From: CAVRQM01 sp963732775
GTDB taxonomy: Bacteria; Pseudomonadota; Alphaproteobacteria; Acetobacterales; Acetobacteraceae
Assembly (NCBI GenBank): GCA_963732775.1
Contig: CAVTAR010000004.1
Location: 1 to 64,000, forward strand
Direction: 5' to 3'
Length of the DNA: 64,000 nucleotides
Below are positions 41,050 through 49,885 of this stretch, one piece after another (the first letter of the stretch is position 1; every line of letters starts with the position of its first letter). The notes under the pieces are model-generated. The model made no database searches and was not told the DNA's origin. It saw nothing but the letters and a program-made list of their open reading frames with translations. Made by a program: the position numbers and the translations under genes.

Positions 41050-42060
41050 TCATTGCGCGGAGGCGGCCTTCGTCGCGAACTCCGTGGTGAAGGTCTGCGC
41101 CACGTCGATCGTCTTGCCTTTCAGGTTGGGCGAGAAGGTCGCCAGCACCTTCAGCACGGTCGGCGGCCCGTCCTCGGGCATGATGCCGTCCGGGGTGAAC
41201 ATCGCCTTGCCGGCGTCGAGCGCCTTCACGTAGGCGGCCTGGTCGCCGGCGTAGTAGTCCGCCGGCATCTTGGCCGCGATCTCGGCGCCGGAATGACCGG
41301 CGATGAAGCGCAGCGTGCGCACGAACACCCGCGCGAGCTTCATCGTGGTGTCGGGATGCGCCTTGACGTACGCGGCCTCCATGTAGAGGCACGCCGCCGG
41401 GTAGGTGCCGCCGAGGGCCGCGCGGGTGCCGTCCACCGTGCGCATGTCGATCAGCACTTGCGCCGCACCCGTCGAGAGGGCGCGCGAGACGGTGGGCTCG
41501 GTGGTCATGCCGCCGTCGATGGCGCTCTGCTTCAGCGCGGCGAGGAAGGTGTTGCCGGCGCCGACCGCGATCGAGGTGACGTCGCTGACGTCGAGCCCGG
41601 CGCGCACGGTCATGTACTTGGTCAGGAAGTTGGTCGACGAGCCCAGCCCAGTCACGCCGAGCGAGCGTCCCTTCAGGTCGGCGAAGCTCTTGACCTGGCC
41701 GGCGATGCGGCTCGAGACGAGTTCCACCTCGCCCGGCGCGCGGCTGAACTGGACGATGCTGAGGACGTGCTTGCCCTTGCTGGCGAGGTCGATCGTGTGG
41801 TCGTAGAAGCCGACCACGCCCTGCACCTCGCCGGCCACCAGCGCGTCCGCACCCTCGACGCCGGCCTGCTCGTCGTCGAGCTCGATGTCGATGCCTTCGT
41901 CCTTGTAGTAGCCGAGCTGTTCGGCGAGTTTCGCAGGCAGATAGATTTGCTTCTCCAGCCCGCCCACGTTGAGGATGACCTTCTCCGCCATCGCCCGCCC
42001 CGCCAGGACCGGCGTGGTGAGCACGATCGCGCAGGCCGTCGCCAGGACAAGACGCAGCAT
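41050..42060 (-). CDS. ABC transporter periplasmic substrate-binding protein (NMT1/SsuA-like)
   Basis: 336 aa. Sec signal peptide (MLRLVLATACAIVLTTPVLAGRAMA), then a type II periplasmic fold: LGYYKDEGIDIEL, GVVGFYDHTIDL, GRSLGVTGLGSSTN, DGGMTTEPT. GGGGGAA precedes the ATG. First gene of the three-gene operon with the ATPase and permease. Confidence 0.92.
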   Translation of the reverse strand: MLRLVLATACAIVLTTPVLAGRAMAEKVILNVGGLEKQIYLPAKLAEQLGYYKDEGIDIELDDEQAGVEGADALVAGEVQGVVGFYDHTIDLASKGKHVLSIVQFSRAPGEVELVSSRIAGQVKSFADLKGRSLGVTGLGSSTNFLTKYMTVRAGLDVSDVTSIAVGAGNTFLAALKQSAIDGGMTTEPTVSRALSTGAAQVLIDMRTVDGTRAALGGTYPAACLYMEAAYVKAHPDTTMKLARVFVRTLRFIAGHSGAEIAAKMPADYYAGDQAAYVKALDAGKAMFTPDGIMPEDGPPTVLKVLATFSPNLKGKTIDVAQTFTTEFATKAASAQ

Positions 42061-42173
42061 GTCGGTTCCCCCCTCTCGCACCCCTGCCGGGGCACCGTCG
42101 GCGGGACTGTGCCGCGTCCGCCCCCGGGGCGCCACCCACCTCGCGCTGCGGTGATGTGGCGGCGCGGGCGCCG

Positions 42174-43844
42174 ATGCCGCTAGGGGGTGCGCCACGCAGC
42201 CGCCGGTTGCGGCTGGCCAGCGGCCTCGTGCTGTTCGCCTACGTGGCGACGCACCTGATCGACCACGCGCTGGGGAATGTCTCGATCGCGGCGATAGACG
42301 CGATGCTGCTGGCGCAGAAATGGCTCTGGCAGGGCCCGGTCGGCACGGTCGCGCTGTACGGCGCGCTGCTGGTGCATGGCGGGCTCGGCCTGTGGTCGCT
42401 CTACACCCGCCGCTACGTCGGCTGGACCGGCATCGAGGTGGCGCAGCTCGTGCTGGGCCTGCTGATCCCGCCCATGCTGGCCAACCACGTCGCCGTCACC
42501 CGGCTGACGCTGACACTGTTCGGCAACGACAAGACCTATGTGCAGGAGCTGCACGCGCTGTGGATCGCCGACCCGGCCTGGGGGCTGCTGCAGCTCGCCG
42601 TGCTGGTGGTGGCGTGGACCCATGCCTGGATCGGGCTCTGGCGCGCGGCCTCGCTGCGGCCCTGGTTCGCCGACCTGCGCAGCACGCTGCTGGTCGCCGC
42701 GGCGATCCTGCCGACGCTGGCGGTGCTCGGCTTCGCGCAGGGAGTGCGCGAGCAGACGCGCCTCGAGGCGGCGGCCGGCTGGCACCCGCCGCCGCACCGG
42801 ATCGACCAGCCGGCGCAGAAGGCGCGGCTCGCCGATCTGCGCGACGACTTCCTGCTCGGCTACGGCGCGGTCATCCTGGCGATCCTCGCCGCGCGACAGC
42901 TCCGCCGCTGGGACGAGACGCGGCGGCGCGGCCTGTGCATCCGCTACCCCGACGGCCGGGTGGCGCGCGCGCCCGCCGGAATGAGCGTGCTGGACGCGAG
43001 CCGGATGATCGGCGTCCGCCACGCCGCGGTGTGCGGCGGCCGCGGACGCTGCTCCACCTGCCGGGTGCGCGTGCATGGCGCGCCGGAGCACCTCCCGCCG
43101 CCCAGCACGGCGGAGCAGCGGGTGCTGGCCTGGGTCGGGCTCGACCCGGCGCTGGTCCGCCTGGCCTGCCAGCTGCGCCCGCGCGGTGACATCTCGGTGG
43201 CGCCCCTGGTGCCGCCCGAGAATGCCGGCGACTACGTGCTCGGCCTCGCGCGCCGGATGCCGGGCGAGGAGCGCTTCGTGGTGGCGATGTTCGTCGACAT
43301 GCGCGACAGCACGCGGCTTGCCGAGACGCGGATGCCATACGACAGCATGTTCCTGGTCGGCCGCTTCGTCTCTACCGTGGCGCGGGTGGTGATCGAGGCC
43401 GGGGGCGTGCCGAACCAGTTCACCGGCGACGGCGTGTTCGCGCTGTTCGGTCTGGATGCGGACGAGCCGGCCGCCATCGCGTGCCGCCGCGCGATCGACG
43501 CGGTGGCACGCGTCTCGGCCGCGGTGGCGGCGCTGGCCGGCGTGGCCGACACCGCCGACGTGCCGCTGCGCTGCGGCATCGGCGTGCAGTGCGGGCGCGC
43601 GATCGTCGGCGAGGTGGGCTTCGGCCGGCACGTGACGATGACCGCACTCGGCGACGTGGTGAACGTGGCCGCGCGCCTCGAGGCGGTCACGCGCGAGCAC
43701 GCTTGCGAGGCGATCGTCTCCGAGGAGGTGTTCGCCACCGCCGCCGTGGCCCCGTCAGGCGTCGCGCGCACGCTCACGCTGCGCGGCCGTGCCGAACCGC
43801 TCGCGGTCCGGCTGCTGGGGGTGGTGGAGGCGGTGCCGGCCTGA
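42174..43844 (+). CDS. Membrane-anchored [2Fe-2S] class III adenylate/guanylate cyclase
   Basis: 556 aa, three modules. Residues 1-250: about six transmembrane helices with several histidines (VATHLIDHALG, LLVHGGLG, LANHVAV, WTHAWIG), resembling the heme-b anchor of succinate dehydrogenase. Residues 265-345: ferredoxin-like domain with C287-x5-C293-x2-C296-x35-C332, a complete [2Fe-2S] set. Residues 365-556: class III cyclase domain with metal-binding D375 in FVDMRDST, FTGDG around D419, and GDVVN-x3-R (N497, R501). The layout recalls the redox-controlled CyaC of Sinorhizobium meliloti. It is the only plus-strand gene between 35699 and 46688. Adenylate versus guanylate product is not decided by what I can see. 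Confidence 0.9.
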   Translation: MPLGGAPRSRRLRLASGLVLFAYVATHLIDHALGNVSIAAIDAMLLAQKWLWQGPVGTVALYGALLVHGGLGLWSLYTRRYVGWTGIEVAQLVLGLLIPPMLANHVAVTRLTLTLFGNDKTYVQELHALWIADPAWGLLQLAVLVVAWTHAWIGLWRAASLRPWFADLRSTLLVAAAILPTLAVLGFAQGVREQTRLEAAAGWHPPPHRIDQPAQKARLADLRDDFLLGYGAVILAILAARQLRRWDETRRRGLCIRYPDGRVARAPAGMSVLDASRMIGVRHAAVCGGRGRCSTCRVRVHGAPEHLPPPSTAEQRVLAWVGLDPALVRLACQLRPRGDISVAPLVPPENAGDYVLGLARRMPGEERFVVAMFVDMRDSTRLAETRMPYDSMFLVGRFVSTVARVVIEAGGVPNQFTGDGVFALFGLDADEPAAIACRRAIDAVARVSAAVAALAGVADTADVPLRCGIGVQCGRAIVGEVGFGRHVTMTALGDVVNVAARLEAVTREHACEAIVSEEVFATAAVAPSGVARTLTLRGRAEPLAVRLLGVVEAVPA

Positions 43845-43852
43845 GCGGCGGT

Positions 43853-44445
43853 TCAGCCGAGGATGCCGGCGACCGCGATCGTGGCACCCGGCAGGAGGAG
43901 CGGCTCGATTGTGGCGCCGCGCCGCAGCCGATCCGCGGTCGCGAACACTTCCCCCCGCGGTTCGCGACAGACCTCGACCTCCTCGGCCGCGATGTCCACG
44001 ATCCAGTATTCCGGGATGCGATGTCGCGCGTAGAGCGCCCGCTTGACGATGCGGTCGTAGCGGAGGCTCGACATCGAGATCTCGATCACCGGCAGCACGT
44101 CATCGGGCCGCGCGATGGCGGACCGATCATAGTCCGCTCGCGGTCGCAGCAACGCGACGTCTGGCTCCGGCTCGCTGTGGTCATCGAGCCTGACCGGATT
44201 GCTCACGGACACGATGGCCCGCCCACCCACGGCGGTCCCGAGCAGCTGCGTCAATGCGATGCTGGCGCCCACATGGGACCGACCGATCGGCGCCATGGCT
44301 ACCAGCCCTCGATCAGCTCGACGTCGTGATGTCGGTCCTGACCGAGAATGCCGGCCTCGCCCATCCGATGGTATCCGCCCACCGTGATCGGGCGATGCGG
44401 CACCCAGGGATGCCGCTGCATCAGCCCGGTCGCGACCTGGTCCAT
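43853..44445 (-). CDS. Uma2-family (DUF820) putative endonuclease (frameshifted as given)
   Basis: PD-(D/E)xK-type fold protein, about 197 aa once repaired. Motifs: EPEPDVALLRP, then VLPVIEISMSSLRYDR and the lysine/tyrosine segment KRALYARHRIPEYWIVDIA. The N-terminus (HPWVPHRPITVGGYHRM...HHDVELIEG) lies in a different frame, ending at an in-frame stop. One added G near 44304 on the plus strand joins them (EGLVAMAPIG). GGAGG precedes ATG 44445. The biological role of this family is unknown. Confidence 0.8.
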
Positions 44446-44468
44446 GACGACGCCTCCGCCTCGCGGCG

Positions 44469-45179
44469 CTACTCTGCCAGATCGAGGAACGCCCGCAAGC
44501 GCTCCGGCCGGCGCACCACGAGGTAGCCGGCGTCCTTGCCGAGCGTGCCGTCCTGCTCCCACAGCCGCAGCTGGCGGTTCACCTTCTCGCGCGAGCCGCC
44601 GACCAGCGCGGAGAGGTCCTTCTGCGACAGCTTGAGCTCGATGCGCGTGCCGCTGGGCACCGGCTTGCCGTAATCCGCCGCGAGCCGGGTCAGCAGGCGG
44701 GCGAGCCGACCCTCCAGGCTCATCAGCGCGATGTCCTCGATGACCGCGTCGGCGCGGCGCAGCCGTTCCGTCATCACCACCAGCAGGCGCAGCGACAGGT
44801 CCGGCTGTTCGCGCAGCAGCCGCAGGAACCTGCCGCGCTCCAGCAGCAGCACCGAACAATCCTCCAGCGCGGTGGCGTCGGCGCTGCGGTCCTCGCCGTC
44901 GAGCAGCGCCATCTCGCCCAGCACGTCGCCGGGGCCGAGGATGCCGAGCGTCACCTCGCGCCCGTCCTCCGAGGTGACGCCGACGCGCACCCGGCCGGCC
45001 AGCACCACCACCATGCCGGTGCCGGGATCGCCGCGCCGCAGGATGGTGGTGCCGCGCGGATAGTCCCGCGCCACCGCCTGCGTCAGCACCTGTGCCCGCA
45101 TCGCCTCGTCGAGGCCGCCGAAGATCGGGCTCGCGCGCAGTGCGTCGGCCGGCGGGCGGGCGGGCGCTGGTTTCGGCAT
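44469..45179 (-). CDS. Crp/Fnr-family transcriptional regulator
   Basis: About 236 aa. N-terminal cyclic-nucleotide-binding-like domain (SPIFGGLDEAMRAQVL, GDVLGEMALLDGEDRSADA, which is close to the cAMP-site motif GELALLxxxPRxAxV). The C-terminal helix-turn-helix is SQKDLSALVGGSREKVNRQL. No Fnr-type cysteines, so it may respond to a nucleotide. A cyclase is encoded 0.6 kb away; a functional link is only speculation. Confidence 0.9.
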   Translation of the reverse strand: MPKPAPARPPADALRASPIFGGLDEAMRAQVLTQAVARDYPRGTTILRRGDPGTGMVVVLAGRVRVGVTSEDGREVTLGILGPGDVLGEMALLDGEDRSADATALEDCSVLLLERGRFLRLLREQPDLSLRLLVVMTERLRRADAVIEDIALMSLEGRLARLLTRLAADYGKPVPSGTRIELKLSQKDLSALVGGSREKVNRQLRLWEQDGTLGKDAGYLVVRRPERLRAFLDLAE

Positions 45180-45195
45180 GGCCATCCTCGGTGGT

Positions 45196-45810
45196 TCATT
45201 CCCCCAGCACGCCATGATGGCGCAGGAAGCCCAGCAGCGGCAGCAGCGGCAAGCCCAGGATCGCCGCGTGCTCGCCCTCGATCCGGTCGAACAGGTGGCT
45301 GCCGAGTCCTTCCAGGCGGTAGGCGCCGACCGTCGTGCAGACCGCCTCGGCCTCGCGGGCCAGGAAGGCGTCGAGGAACGCGTCGCTGAACGCGCGCATC
45401 CGCAGCCGCGGGCTGGCGACGTGGCGCCACAGGCACTGGCCGCCACGCTGGCACAGCACGGCGGTCACCAGCACGTGCTCCCGCCCGCGCAACGCGAGCA
45501 GGTTCTCCCGCGCGGTCGCGACGCCGTCGGGCTTGTCGAACCACCGGCCGTCGCAGACCAGCAACTGGTCGCAGCCGACCACGAGCGCCCCTGGGTCGGC
45601 GGCGCCGATGCGCGACGCCTTCGTCCCGGCCAGCATCATGGCCGCGTCCGCCGGGGCCATGCGCTCGGCCCGCGCCGCCTGCTTCAGCGCCGCCTCGTCG
45701 ACCGCCGCCGCGCGCGCCTCGAAGCGCAGCCCGGCCGCCTCCAGCAAGGCCCGTCGTGCCGCCGAGGCGCTGGCCAGCACCAGGCGCGGCTCCGCCGCCT
45801 GCCAGGTCAT
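45196..45810 (-). CDS. maf: Maf-like nucleoside triphosphate pyrophosphatase
   Basis: 204 aa. Hydrolyses non-canonical NTPs. The N-terminal LVLASASAARRALLEAAGL, the catalytic region VVGCDQLLVCDG and the tail GLPLLPLLGFLRHHGVL fit the family; the usual SxxR motif is present as SAARR. Follows ppsR by 13 bases in the conserved ppsR-maf order. Confidence 0.93.
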   Translation of the reverse strand: MTWQAAEPRLVLASASAARRALLEAAGLRFEARAAAVDEAALKQAARAERMAPADAAMMLAGTKASRIGAADPGALVVGCDQLLVCDGRWFDKPDGVATARENLLALRGREHVLVTAVLCQRGGQCLWRHVASPRLRMRAFSDAFLDAFLAREAEAVCTTVGAYRLEGLGSHLFDRIEGEHAAILGLPLLPLLGFLRHHGVLGE

Positions 45811-45823
45811 GATGCCGGGCGGG

Positions 45824-46688
45824 TCAGGAGGACGCTTGCGCCGCCTTGCGGGCGCGCTCGTGCCAGGCCTCCATCAATTGCAGCACCGTGGCCGCGGTCT
45901 CCTCGATGGAGCGGCGCGTGACGTCTACCACCGGCCAGCCGCGCCGCATGCACAACCGCCGCGCCCACAGCAGCTCGGCCCGGACGGCGTCGGCGTCGAT
46001 GTAGTCGGTGCTGTCCTGGCGGATCGGGTTGGAGCGTCCGGTGCCGATCAGCCGCAGCCGGTGGCGCCGGATCTCGATCAGCGCCTCGGCCTCCAGCGTC
46101 AGCCCCACCACCGGGCAGACCGCGGCATCGAGGCTCGGCGGCTCCGGCAGGTTCGGCACCAGCGGCACGTTGGCCGCCTTCACGCCGCGGTTGGCGAGGT
46201 AGAACGAGGTCGGCGTCTTGCTGCTGCGCGAGACGCCGACCAGCACCACGTCGGCCTCGGCGATGCCGCTCTGCGCCTGGCCGTCGTCGTGCGCCAGCAC
46301 GAAGTGCATCGCGTCGATGCGGCGGAAATAGTCGGCGTCCAGCACGTACTGACGGCCGGGGCGCGCCACCGCTGCCTCCTCGAGCTGGTCCTGCAGCAGC
46401 GCCAGCACCGGGTCGAGCACATGCACCACCTGCACGCCGGCGCGCTGGCAGCCGGTCTCCAGCTCGGCCCGCAGGCTGCGCTCGACCAGCGTGGACAGCA
46501 CCGGGCCCGGCTCGGCGGTCGATCCCCTCCAGCACGCGGTGCAGCTGGAAGCGGGTGCGTACCAGGCTCCAGCGATGGTGCAGGATGTGGGCGTGCTCGA
46601 ACTGCGCCACCGTCGCGCGCGCGATGGAGTTCAGCGTCTCGCCCGTCGCGTCCGACACCAGATGCAGGTTCAGCCGATGCTGCGACAT
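45824..46688 (-). CDS. ppsR: PEP synthase regulatory kinase/phosphorylase PpsR, DUF299 (frameshifted as given)
   Basis: Phosphorylates/dephosphorylates pyruvate,phosphate dikinase or PEP synthase. N-terminus LNLHLVSDATGETLNSIARA; Walker-like GVSRSSKTPTSFYLANRG; C-terminal DVTRRSIEETAATVLQL. The frame breaks at about 46519-46523 (GGGATCGACC on the coding strand). Removing one G gives LEGITAEPGPVLSTL and a normal length of about 287 aa. Divergent from hemE across a 325-bp gap. Confidence 0.9.
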
Positions 46689-47013
46689 CGGCCGAGCTTA
46701 CGGGGCTGGGGTGTGCGGGGATAGCGGGGATGGCTTGCGGCCGGGCGGCACCTCGCCCGGCGCAGCGGGGACAAGTGGCCTGTTGGGCGGCACGGTGGAC
46801 CGCGCCGCGCGGCGACCGCCGGCGGCGGGGAGAACCGCCGAATTGCGCACGGTATCAGGACGCTGCGTGCTCCCGCCACTGTGAACGGATCGCCGCGGAA
46901 CCCCGCTGGCCGGGGGTACCCCGTCGTCCACAGGCCCTATTACCCCTGCCCAAGACCTAGTCTTTATTTTCTCCTAAGAGGGGTCGCGTCGATGTTCATG
47001 CGAGGGCGAACGA
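46689..47013. other. 325-bp divergent intergenic region between ppsR and hemE; candidate replication origin
   Basis: Contains the AT-richer patch TATTACCCCTGCCCAAGACC...TCTTTATTTTCTCC at about 46938-46975, and one loose DnaA-box-like site TCGTCCACA at 46924-46932 (two mismatches to TTWTNCACA). In Caulobacter and Rickettsia the chromosomal origin lies next to hemE in this gene neighbourhood. Genes on both sides point away from the gap. It must also contain the hemE and ppsR promoters. No ORF is seen. Confidence 0.4.
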
Positions 47014-48033
47014 GTGAAGACGATGCTGCGGGTGCTGGCCGGCGAGGCGGTGTGGCCGCCGCCGGTGTGGCTGATGCGCCAGGCCGGGCGCTACCTGCCG
47101 GAATACCGCGCCGTGCGGGCGCAGGCGGGCGATTTCCTGGCGCTCTGCACCAACCCGACGCTTGCTGCCGAGGTGACGCTGCAGCCGCTGCGCCGGTTCG
47201 GCCTGGACGCGGCGATCCTGTTCAGCGACATCCTGATCCTGCCCTGGGCGCTCGGGCAGGGGCTGCGCTTCGAGCAGGGCGAGGGTCCGGTGCTGGAGCC
47301 GATCCGCGACGCCGCGGCGCTGCGCCGGCTGGACCCGGCGGCGGCGCCCGGTCGCTATGCGCCGGTCCTGGAGACGCTGCGGCGGCTGGCGCCGGAGGTC
47401 GGCGAGGCGGCGCTGATCGGCTTTGCCGGAGCGCCCTTCACGGTCGCCTGCTACATGGTGGACGGCAGTGGCTCGAAGGATTTCGCGGCGACCCGGCTGC
47501 TCGCCTTCACCGACCCGGGCCTGTTCGCCGAGCTGATGGCGCTGCTGGTGGAGGCCACCGTCGGCTACCTGTCGGCGCAGGCCGATGCGGGGGCCGAGGT
47601 GCTGATGCTGTTCGACAGCTGGGCCGGCCTGCTGCCGCCGGGGCAGTTCGCGCGGCACGTCATCGAGCCGGCGCGGCAGATCGTGGAGCGGCTGGCGCGG
47701 CTGCACCCCGGCGTGCCGGTGATCGGCTTCCCGCGGCTGGCCGGCACGCTGCTGCCTCGCTATGCCGAGCGCACCGGGGTGCGGGCGGTGGGGCTCGACA
47801 CCGGGATGGACCCGCACGTCGCCCTGCCCGCCCGGCTGGCGCGGCAGGGCAACCTCGACCCGCTGGCGCTGCTGGCCGGCGGCGAGGCGCTGGCGGCGGA
47901 TACCGACGCCATTCTGGCTGCCGCGCGCGGCAAGCCCTGGGTGTTCAACCTCGGCCACGGGATCGTGCCGCCGACGCCGCCCGAGCACGTCGCCCAGCTC
48001 GTCGCGCGGGTGCGCGGCGCACCCGATGCTTGA
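47014..48033 (+). CDS. hemE: Uroporphyrinogen decarboxylase
   Basis: 339 aa. Decarboxylates uroporphyrinogen III to coproporphyrinogen III. Signature WLMRQAGRYLPEYR at residues 19-32; FSDILILPWALGQ; GFAGAPFTVACYMVDGSGS; FNLGHGIVPPTPPEHV near the end. GTG start with GAGGGCGA upstream. Overlaps hemH by 8 bases. Confidence 0.97.
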   Translation: MKTMLRVLAGEAVWPPPVWLMRQAGRYLPEYRAVRAQAGDFLALCTNPTLAAEVTLQPLRRFGLDAAILFSDILILPWALGQGLRFEQGEGPVLEPIRDAAALRRLDPAAAPGRYAPVLETLRRLAPEVGEAALIGFAGAPFTVACYMVDGSGSKDFAATRLLAFTDPGLFAELMALLVEATVGYLSAQADAGAEVLMLFDSWAGLLPPGQFARHVIEPARQIVERLARLHPGVPVIGFPRLAGTLLPRYAERTGVRAVGLDTGMDPHVALPARLARQGNLDPLALLAGGEALAADTDAILAAARGKPWVFNLGHGIVPPTPPEHVAQLVARVRGAPDA

Positions 48034-49177
48034 CGCGGCCCCCGATCCGGCCATGTTCGGCCGGATGCCGCCGCCCAGGGTCGCCGTCGTGCTGTTCAAC
48101 CTCGGCGGTCCGGACCGGCCCGAGGCGATCAGGCCGTTCCTGATCAACCTGTTCCGCGACCCGGCCATCCTGCGCGTGCCGGGTCTCATCCGGCCGCTGC
48201 TGGCGCGCATCATCGCGCTCGCCCGGGTGAAGCCGGCGACAGCCAACTACGCCTATCTCGGCGGTCGCTCGCCGCTGCTGGGCCTGACCGAGGAGCAGGC
48301 GCGGGCGCTGGAACTCGCCCTGCCGGACCTGGACGCACGCTGCTTCGTCGCCATGCGCTACTGGCACCCGTTCAGCGAGGCCGCGGCGGCCGCGGTGCGG
48401 GCGTTCGATCCCGACCGCGTGGTGCTGCTGCCGCTCTATCCGCAGTACTCCACCACGACCACCGGCAGCAGCCTGTCCGCCTGGCGCGAGGCCGCGGCGC
48501 GGGCCGGCCTTGCCAAGCCGACGACCGCGCTGTGCTGCTACCACTCCGACCGCGGCTTCGTGGCCGCGACGGCCGCCATCACGCAACGCGCGCTCGACGA
48601 CGCGCGCCGGGCGCTGGCCCCCGGGGTGCCTCTGCGGGTGCTGTTCTCGGCGCATGGCCTGCCGGAGGTCATCATCCGCGCCGGCGACCCGTACCAATAC
48701 CAGGTGGAGCGGACGGTCGCCGGCGTGGTCGCCCGGCTGGGCGAGCCCGGCCTCGACTGGCGCATCTGCTACCAGTCCCGCGCCACCCCGCAGAAATGGA
48801 TCGGCCCGTCCACCGACGACATCATCCGCGAGGCGGGACAGGAGGGGATCGCGGTGCTGGTGGTGCCGATCGCCTTCGTCTCCGAGCACACCGAGACGCT
48901 GGTGGAGCTCGACATCGAGTACCGCGAGGTGGCCGAGAAGGATGGCGTGCCGGCCTATTTCCGCGTGCCGACGCAGAACGCGGACGCGGGATTCATCGCG
49001 GGCCTGGCCGGCCTGGTGCGCGTCGCCCTGGCGCATGGCCCAGGCCTGTGCAGCTTCGCCGGTGGGCGCACCTGCCCGCGCGCGCACGCCGACTGCCCAC
49101 ACGCCCGAGCCGGCATCGCGCCGATGTCCGCGCTGCCATCCGAACCCGTCCCCGCACCCGAACTCGCGCACGCATGA
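48026..49177 (+). CDS. hemH: Ferrochelatase with Cys-containing C-terminal tail
   Basis: 383 aa. Inserts Fe(II) into protoporphyrin IX. VVLFNLGGPDRPE at the start, RYWHPF, the catalytic-histidine motif FSAHGLPE and IGPSTDD plus FVSEHTETLVELD near the end. The tail LCSFAGGRTCPRAHADCPHA holds three cysteines, as expected for the [2Fe-2S] ferrochelatases known from some alphaproteobacteria and animals. ATGA overlap with the HAD gene. Confidence 0.95.
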   Translation: MLDAAPDPAMFGRMPPPRVAVVLFNLGGPDRPEAIRPFLINLFRDPAILRVPGLIRPLLARIIALARVKPATANYAYLGGRSPLLGLTEEQARALELALPDLDARCFVAMRYWHPFSEAAAAAVRAFDPDRVVLLPLYPQYSTTTTGSSLSAWREAAARAGLAKPTTALCCYHSDRGFVAATAAITQRALDDARRALAPGVPLRVLFSAHGLPEVIIRAGDPYQYQVERTVAGVVARLGEPGLDWRICYQSRATPQKWIGPSTDDIIREAGQEGIAVLVVPIAFVSEHTETLVELDIEYREVAEKDGVPAYFRVPTQNADAGFIAGLAGLVRVALAHGPGLCSFAGGRTCPRAHADCPHARAGIAPMSALPSEPVPAPELAHA

Positions 49178-49872
49178 GTGCCCACGACCTGATGCGGCAG
49201 CGTGCCGCGCCCCTGCGCCTGGTGATCTTCGATTGCGACGGCGTGCTGGTCGACAGCGAGGCGATCTCCAACGGCGTGCTGGCGCGCGACCTGTCCGGCC
49301 GTGGCTGGCGGCTGTCCACCGGCGAGGCCGAGGCGCTGTTTGTCGGCACGGCGCTCTCGGCGATCGAGGCACGGGCGGAGCGGCACCTGGGCCGGGCGCT
49401 GCCGGCCGACTGGCGCGGGCACATCACGCGCCAGATCATCGAGGCCCTGGCGGCGCACTCGGTGCCCATTCCCGGGGCGCGCGAGGCGCTGGAGGGCGTG
49501 AGCCGGCTCGGCCTGCCGTGGCGCGTCGCGTCCAATTCGTCGCACGCGGAGATGGCGGCGAAGTTCGGCCGGCTCGGCTGGGCGGACCTGGTCGCCGGGC
49601 GCCTGCACAGCTTCGAGGACGTGGCCCGCGGCAAGCCGGCGCCCGACGTGTTCCTCGCCGCCGCGGCAGCCGAGGGCGTCGCTGCGGCCGAGTGCCTGGT
49701 GGTCGAGGATTCGGTGGCCGGCGTCACCGCCGCGCGGGCCGCCGGGATGGACTGCCTGGGGCTCGACCGCCACGGCGACGGCGCCGGGCTTCGCGCCGCC
49801 GGCGCGCTGCCGATCCGCGACATCGCGAGCGTGCCAGGCCTCGTGGCGCTCGCGCTGGAGCACGTCGCATGA
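49174..49872 (+). CDS. HAD-superfamily phosphatase (beta-phosphoglucomutase-like)
   Basis: 232 aa. HAD motif I FDCDGVLVDSE (nucleophile Asp), motif II VASNSS, motif III lysine in GKPAPDVF and motif IV VVEDSVAGVTAARAAG. Small helical cap as in sugar-phosphate phosphatases or phosphoglycolate phosphatase. Inserted between hemH and hemJ and coupled to hemH; substrate unknown. Confidence 0.9.
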   Translation: MSAHDLMRQRAAPLRLVIFDCDGVLVDSEAISNGVLARDLSGRGWRLSTGEAEALFVGTALSAIEARAERHLGRALPADWRGHITRQIIEALAAHSVPIPGAREALEGVSRLGLPWRVASNSSHAEMAAKFGRLGWADLVAGRLHSFEDVARGKPAPDVFLAAAAAEGVAAAECLVVEDSVAGVTAARAAGMDCLGLDRHGDGAGLRAAGALPIRDIASVPGLVALALEHVA

Positions 49873-49885
49873 CCATCGGGACGCC

